From positions 1-10,169 of the forward strand of contig JAHEOG010000131.1 in the NCBI GenBank assembly GCA_018609925.1: DNA of 10,169 nt, in the 5' to 3' direction. Below the pieces are notes generated by a model. It saw only the letters and a program-made list of their open reading frames with translations, was not told where the DNA came from and did not search any database. A program made the translations under genes and the position numbers. Positions 7,322 to 10,169 of this stretch are shown piece after piece. Position 1 is the first letter of the stretch, and every line of letters begins with the position of its first letter. Source of the stretch: Gammaproteobacteria bacterium. GTDB lineage: Bacteria > Pseudomonadota > Gammaproteobacteria > Thiohalorhabdales > Thiohalorhabdaceae.

Positions 7322-7528
7322 CTATTGCTCGTTTTGGATGGCTTCGTCGATCCAGGCGAGCTGGATGGCTTCCAGCTCCCGCTCGTCGACCTGGCTGGGA
7401 TCATCATCGAACCCGTCGAGCTGGACCACCCACTCCTGAAGATCCTCCAGCTCGATGTACTGGGGATCGACATCGGGCATGGTCTCCGCCAGCTCCACCG
7501 CGATGTCCTGAATATCGGTCCACTTCAT
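7322..7528 (-). CDS. iscX: Fe-S cluster assembly protein IscX (YfhJ)
   Basis: IscX is a small acidic protein that binds IscS and iron and tunes cluster assembly, acting as an adaptor or brake in E. coli. The 68-residue product has the family length and signatures: KWTD at 2-5, a PDVDP segment at 18-22, LDGFDDDP at 37-44 and a C-terminal LEAIQLAWIDEA helix. It is strongly acidic, as expected. The ATG at 7528 is preceded by GGGAGGGA. iscX normally closes an iscRSUA-hscBA-fdx operon. Here it follows iscA after only 54 bases containing a hairpin, with no hscB, hscA or fdx between. mnmA starts 17 bases downstream. Its main known partner, the cysteine desulfurase, is encoded two genes upstream. Confidence 0.93.
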   Translation of the reverse strand: MKWTDIQDIAVELAETMPDVDPQYIELEDLQEWVVQLDGFDDDPSQVDERELEAIQLAWIDEAIQNEQ

Positions 7529-7549
7529 CCCGGTCCCTCCCGCTGCGCC

Positions 7550-7576
7550 CGCTTCGTAGCTCGCGGCTACGAAGCG
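7550..7576. repeat. 27-base perfect palindrome (11-bp stem, 5-base loop) between iscA and iscX
   Basis: Arms CGCTTCGTAGC (7550-7560) and GCTACGAAGCG (7566-7576) are exactly complementary around TCGCG. In the minus-strand transcript the hairpin starts within about 10 bases of the iscA stop and ends shortly before the iscX Shine-Dalgarno. No T-run follows, so it is not a standard intrinsic terminator. It could be an mRNA processing or stability element, or a REP-like extragenic palindrome. It lies exactly where hscB-hscA-fdx would be in a full isc operon. I see no second copy in the window. Confidence 0.6.
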
Positions 7577-7582
7577 CCGGAT

Positions 7583-7930
7583 TCACTCCACGTTGAAGCT
7601 CTCCCCGCAGCCGCACTCGGCGGTGACGTTGGGGTTATGGAAACGGAACATGGACTGGAGCCCCTCACTGACGTAATCCATCTCGGTGCCCTCGATCAGG
7701 GGCAGCACTTCGGGGTCCACATAGACCCGGGCCCCGTGGGCCTCGTAGAGGATATCCTCGGATTGGGGCTCATCCACGTATTCGAGGTTGTACATGTATC
7801 CGGAGCAGCCGCTCTTGCGCACCCCGATCCGGATACCGACCCCGGAACCCCGCTTCTCCAGGGACTGGTGGATCTGCTCAGCGGCCCGCTCGGTAATACT
7901 CAGCTTGCTCGCCGTCATCTCGCTCGCCAT
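7583..7930 (-). CDS. iscA: A-type Fe-S carrier protein IscA (IscA/SufA family)
   Basis: IscA-family proteins bind iron or Fe-S clusters and pass [4Fe-4S] clusters to client apo-proteins. The 115-residue product has the three ligand cysteines Cys42 (KSGCSG), Cys106 and Cys108 (ECGCGESF), plus VDEP at 52-55 and EGLQSMFRFHNPNV at 89-102. SGCSG resembles IscA, while IEGTEMDYV and FKFHNP-like FRFHNP resemble SufA, so the subtype is not certain; ErpA is less likely because its motif ends CGCGSSF. The ATG at 7930 has GGGAGG at good spacing. The usual neighbour between the desulfurase and iscA, iscU, is absent. With no visible scaffold this protein may act with a SUF or other scaffold encoded elsewhere. 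Confidence 0.92.
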   Translation of the reverse strand: MASEMTASKLSITERAAEQIHQSLEKRGSGVGIRIGVRKSGCSGYMYNLEYVDEPQSEDILYEAHGARVYVDPEVLPLIEGTEMDYVSEGLQSMFRFHNPNVTAECGCGESFNVE

Positions 7931-8057
7931 GGGATGCCTCCCTCGGGCGCTGTTCTTGTCGGCTGGGAAAATGGTTGCGGAAGCGGGCGGCCTCGATCAA
8001 GCCCCGGCTCCTCTCTCCTTGGTGCGGTCACGGGGCGCAGGGTTCCCTCCGGCCCCA
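7878..8057 (-). other. iscS-iscA gap with orphan ribosome-binding-like run and 40-codon ORF; place where iscU is missing
   Basis: The 127 bases between the desulfurase stop and iscA (7931-8057) contain no iscU. AAGGAGAGAGGAG (8020-8008) is a strong Shine-Dalgarno-like run. Seven bases after it, TTG at 8000 opens a 40-codon frame that ends at 7878 inside iscA in another frame; its product resembles nothing I recognise. A small stem, AGGG/CCCT, and flanking GGGGC/GCCCC lie just after the iscS stop, without a T-run. TTGATC and AACCAT, 18 bases apart, form a very weak promoter-like pair. The run may be a relic of a lost gene's start, a leader peptide, or chance. Confidence 0.25.
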
Positions 8058-9215
8058 TCAGCCGGCCGCCGAGCTCCGCTGGCGCAGCCGGGAGACCAGA
8101 GCCTCCAGCCGATCCGCGAAATCGGCCATTTCCTCGGCCGTGTTGGAGCCCGCAAGACTCACCCGCACGGAGGCGCCGGACCGCTCGGGACTCAGGCCCA
8201 TCGCCTGGAGGGCCGGGGAAGGCTCCAGACTGCCGCTGGCACAGGCCGAGCCGCTGGACACGGCGATGCCTTCGAGGTCAAGCGCCATCAGCAGGGTTTC
8301 CGCGCGTACACCAGGCACCACCAGGCAGGAGGTGTTGGGGAGCCGCTCGCAACCACCGGAGAGCACCTCGGCGCCGACGGGGTCCTGGCTCAATCGAGCC
8401 TCCAACCGGTCGCGCAAGTCCGCCGTCCATTGCGCCCACGCCGGCCGGCGCTGGGCGGCGAGCTCGGCCGCCCGCCCGAAACCCGCGATCCCCGGGAGGT
8501 TCTCGGTACCGGCCCGCCAACCGCGCTCCTGTCCACCCCCGTGGAGCAGAGGATCCAGCGTCAGGGCCTCAGGGTCGCACACCAACGCCCCCACACCCTT
8601 GGGGCCGCCCAGCTTGTGCGCGGATAGGCTGATGGCGGCCGGGCCGGCGCCGAAATCCACCGCCACCTTGCCCACCGCCTGGACCGCATCCGAATGCAGC
8701 GGCACCCCGAGCTCGGCGCAGACCCCGGCAAGCTCGGGGATCGGCTGCACCGCGCCGGTCTCGTTGTGGGCCCAAAGCACCGAGACCAAGGAAACCGGCC
8801 AGTGGGCTTCGATGGCGTCCCGCAAGGCCGTCGGGGTGACCCGACCCTGGCCGTCCACCGGGATCTCCGCCACCGGGAATCCCCGCTCCCCGAGGTAGCG
8901 GGCGGGGCCCCGGATGGAGGCGTGCTCGGTGGCCCCCACCAAGAGGGTCCCTTGGGAGCCGGGATGCAGGGCCCGGCCCTTGAGGACGGTGTTGTTGGCC
9001 TCGGTAGCCCCGCTGGTGAAGGTAACCTGGCGAGGCTGGGCGCCCACCAGCACCGCCGCCTGCTCGCGGGCCTCCTCCAGGGCCGCCCGGGCCCGCTGGC
9101 CCCAGGCGTGGACCGACTGGGAGGATCCCCACCGCTCCTGGGCGGTGGCCTCCATGACCGCCCGGACTTCCGGATCCAGGGGCTCGGTGGCGTTGTGATC
9201 CAAGTACAAGCTCAA
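8058..9215 (-). CDS. iscS: cysteine desulfurase, IscS/NifS class I
   Basis: This PLP enzyme takes sulfur from L-cysteine as a persulfide and gives it to Fe-S assembly and tRNA thiolation. The 385-residue product has LYLDHNAT (3-10), FTSGATEANN (66-75), the ATEH segment with His98, SDAVQ with Asp176, the PLP lysine Lys201 in SLSAHKLGGPKG, HGGGQERGWRAGTEN (225-239), and the catalytic loop SSGSACASGSLEPS with Cys325. I choose TTG 9215, which overlaps the iscR stop (TTGA) and has AGGGGGAG five bases upstream; the protein then starts just before the conserved LYLDHNAT. No ATG or GTG lies nearby. Compared with E. coli IscS (404 residues) it ends early, in RLRQRSSAAG, and lacks the C-terminal tail that docks IscU. 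It could be called a NifS-type desulfurase. It lies between iscR and iscA. Confidence 0.94.
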   Translation of the reverse strand: MSLYLDHNATEPLDPEVRAVMEATAQERWGSSQSVHAWGQRARAALEEAREQAAVLVGAQPRQVTFTSGATEANNTVLKGRALHPGSQGTLLVGATEHASIRGPARYLGERGFPVAEIPVDGQGRVTPTALRDAIEAHWPVSLVSVLWAHNETGAVQPIPELAGVCAELGVPLHSDAVQAVGKVAVDFGAGPAAISLSAHKLGGPKGVGALVCDPEALTLDPLLHGGGQERGWRAGTENLPGIAGFGRAAELAAQRRPAWAQWTADLRDRLEARLSQDPVGAEVLSGGCERLPNTSCLVVPGVRAETLLMALDLEGIAVSSGSACASGSLEPSPALQAMGLSPERSGASVRVSLAGSNTAEEMADFADRLEALVSRLRQRSSAAG

Positions 9216-9685
9216 TTCGGCTCCCCCTGAGCCCGCAGGTGGCTGCCCTTGGGCTCGGGCAGCCCACTCGGCTGGCCCTCGTTCTCGGCGACGAGCTGCG
9301 CCAGGGTGATCCCGGCGAGGAAGTCGTAGATCCGGTCCCCCAAACGGACCCAGAGCCAGTGGGTCAGGCAGTGCTCGCTGCCCTTGCACATCTTGCCCTC
9401 GTGGCCCCCGCATTGGGTGGTGCCGATGGGCTCATCCACCGCCAGGATGACATCCGCCACGGGGATGTCCTGCGGCGACCGGGCCAGGACATAACCCCCT
9501 CCCGGCCCACGCACGCTGCGGACAAGGCCGCGGCGCCGGAGCCGGCCGAAGAGCTGCTCCAGGTAGGACAGGGAGAGCATCTGGCGCTCGGCGATCCCGG
9601 CGAGCGCCACGGGCCCGCCCCGGCCGTGCATGGCCAGGTCCACCATGGCGGTGACCGCGTAGCGGGCTTTGGTGGTCAGCTGCAC
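9212..9685 (-). CDS. iscR: Rrf2-family Fe-S-sensing transcriptional regulator IscR
   Basis: IscR is a winged-helix repressor/activator that carries a [2Fe-2S] cluster and adjusts isc and suf expression to Fe-S demand. The 157-residue product opens with QLTTKARYAVTAMVDLA and has a helix-turn-helix at about 28-50 (IAERQMLSLSYLEQLFGRLR) and the wing RGPGGGY (59-65). The cluster ligands are Cys92, Cys100, Cys106 and His109. Spacing is C-x7-C-x5-C-x2-H, two residues longer in the first gap than E. coli (C-x5-C-x5-C-x2-H). The start is GTG 9685, equal to the family start. The gene lies 52 bases after cysE and overlaps the desulfurase by four bases. I see no IscR-box-like site in the short upstream gap; a site upstream of cysE would be outside the window. 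Confidence 0.95.
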   Translation of the reverse strand: MQLTTKARYAVTAMVDLAMHGRGGPVALAGIAERQMLSLSYLEQLFGRLRRRGLVRSVRGPGGGYVLARSPQDIPVADVILAVDEPIGTTQCGGHEGKMCKGSEHCLTHWLWVRLGDRIYDFLAGITLAQLVAENEGQPSGLPEPKGSHLRAQGEPN

Positions 9686-9711
9686 CCTTGGCCTTCTCCC
9701 AATAGAGCGGG

Positions 9712-9728
9712 CCCATCCCCCCCAGCCC
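9712..9728 (-). promoter_or_regulatory. putative G-quadruplex motif in the cysE-iscR spacer
   Basis: The minus strand reads GGGCTGGGGGGGATGGG, four G3 tracts with loops of 2, 1 and 2 bases, which meets the usual G3N1-7 rule. It lies in the 52-base gap between the cysE stop and the iscR GTG, about 25 bases before the start. The transcript would carry the G-rich strand. CGGGC and GCCCG (9729-9725 and 9712-9708) could instead form a 5-bp hairpin. Function is inferred only. Confidence 0.35.
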
Positions 9729-9737
9729 GGATCCCAT

Positions 9738-10169
9738 TCATCCCTTGCCCGAATCCGAGCCCTGCTCGGGGGTCTCGGCCTTGCCGCGGCCGGAGCCTTC
9801 CTCGGGAGGCTGGGACCGCTGTTCGCGGCCCTCCGGATCCAGGGCGTCCAGCCGCCGCTCCACCGACTCGATATGCTCGGTGAGCGCGTCCACCGCGCGG
9901 GCAACCGGGTCGGGCATGCGATCCTTCTGACCGTAGGGATCGAAGCCCCGACCCGATCCCGTTCCGGGATCGACAACCCGTCCGGGAACACCCACCACGA
10001 CAGAGCCTTCCGGGAAATCCCGGATCACCACCGCGTTGGAGCCGATCCGGCTGCCGCTGCCGATGGCGATGGGTCCCAGGATCTTGGCCCCCGCCCCCAC
10101 CACGATATCGCTGCCCAGCGTGGGGTGGCGCCGCCCGCCCTGCCAGGTGGTTCCGCCCAGAGTCACTCC
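9738..10169 (-). CDS. cysE: serine O-acetyltransferase, 5' end beyond the window
   Basis: CysE acetylates L-serine with acetyl-CoA, the first step of cysteine synthesis; O-acetylserine is then sulfhydrylated to cysteine. The 143 residues present begin inside the left-handed beta-helix: GVTLGGTTWQGGRRHPTLG, VVVGAGAKILGPIAIG, and SRIGSNAVVIRDFPEGSVVVGVPGRVV, with hexapeptide repeats. RHP matches the conserved His near the CoA site in E. coli; the catalytic Asp/His pair lies upstream of the window. A C-terminal extension of about 76 residues contains FDPYG and a helical PDPVARAVDALTEHIESVERRLDAL stretch (split here only as a description), typical of the cysE linked to iscR, followed by a low-complexity charged tail. 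The stop is 52 bases before iscR, so cysteine supply and desulfurase may be co-transcribed. A related acetyltransferase is unlikely. Confidence 0.93.
   Translation of the reverse strand, partial: GVTLGGTTWQGGRRHPTLGSDIVVGAGAKILGPIAIGSGSRIGSNAVVIRDFPEGSVVVGVPGRVVDPGTGSGRGFDPYGQKDRMPDPVARAVDALTEHIESVERRLDALDPEGREQRSQPPEEGSGRGKAETPEQGSDSGKG

Noticed and set aside
9215..9413. Longer N-terminus for the cysteine desulfurase, extending about 66 codons into iscR
   Set aside because: The extension is Arg/Gly rich, overlaps IscR in another frame and lacks homology. The TTG at 9215 with AGGGGGAG places the start at the family N-terminus.

Overview
All recognisable genes in this window lie on the minus strand, so transcription runs from the right edge to the left edge. 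The DNA is very G+C rich (about two thirds by eye), codon use is GC-biased throughout, and intergenic gaps are short. The order ndk-rlmN-pilW-rodZ-ispG, preceded by isc genes ending in iscX, is a classic gammaproteobacterial arrangement (Pseudomonas has isc genes-iscX-ndk-rlmN-pilF-rodZ-ispG). The organism is therefore probably a high-GC gammaproteobacterium or a deep-branching relative. MnmA and MtaB have a flavour more often met outside the enteric group, and the species cannot be named from this window.

Right part (10169 down to 7322), cysteine and iron-sulfur block: the 3' part of cysE (serine acetyltransferase), iscR (Fe-S sensing regulator), a cysteine desulfurase of the IscS/NifS class starting at TTG inside the iscR stop, then a 127-base gap, iscA, a 54-base gap filled by a perfect hairpin, and iscX. 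The scaffold gene iscU and the chaperone and ferredoxin genes hscB, hscA and fdx, which normally lie between these members, are absent. What remains is a cysteine supply gene, a regulator, a sulfur donor, an A-type carrier and IscX.

Middle (7304 down to 4855), tRNA thiolation pair: mnmA (2-thiolation of U34) and mtaB (methylthiolation of t6A37) overlap by four bases. Both reactions put sulfur into tRNA. MnmA carries three cysteines where E. coli has Asp/Cys/Cys. This pair separates iscX from ndk, which are neighbours in Pseudomonas.

Left part (4675 down to 1): ndk, rlmN and pilW overlap one another by four bases each. After 33 bases comes rodZ with an unusually long periplasmic linker, then a 141-base spacer with a possible promoter and a 16-base dyad, and ispG, cut by the window edge before its Fe-S domain. 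These are housekeeping genes for nucleotide balance, rRNA/tRNA methylation, type IV pilus assembly, cell shape and isoprenoid synthesis.

Fe-S biology links much of the window: IscR, MtaB, RlmN, IspG and probably MnmA bind clusters, while IscS, IscA and IscX help build them. No mobile element, CRISPR array, RNA gene or convincing intrinsic terminator was found. I do not see a wholly new system; the most unusual points are the reduced isc cluster and the structured DNA at the places where genes are missing.
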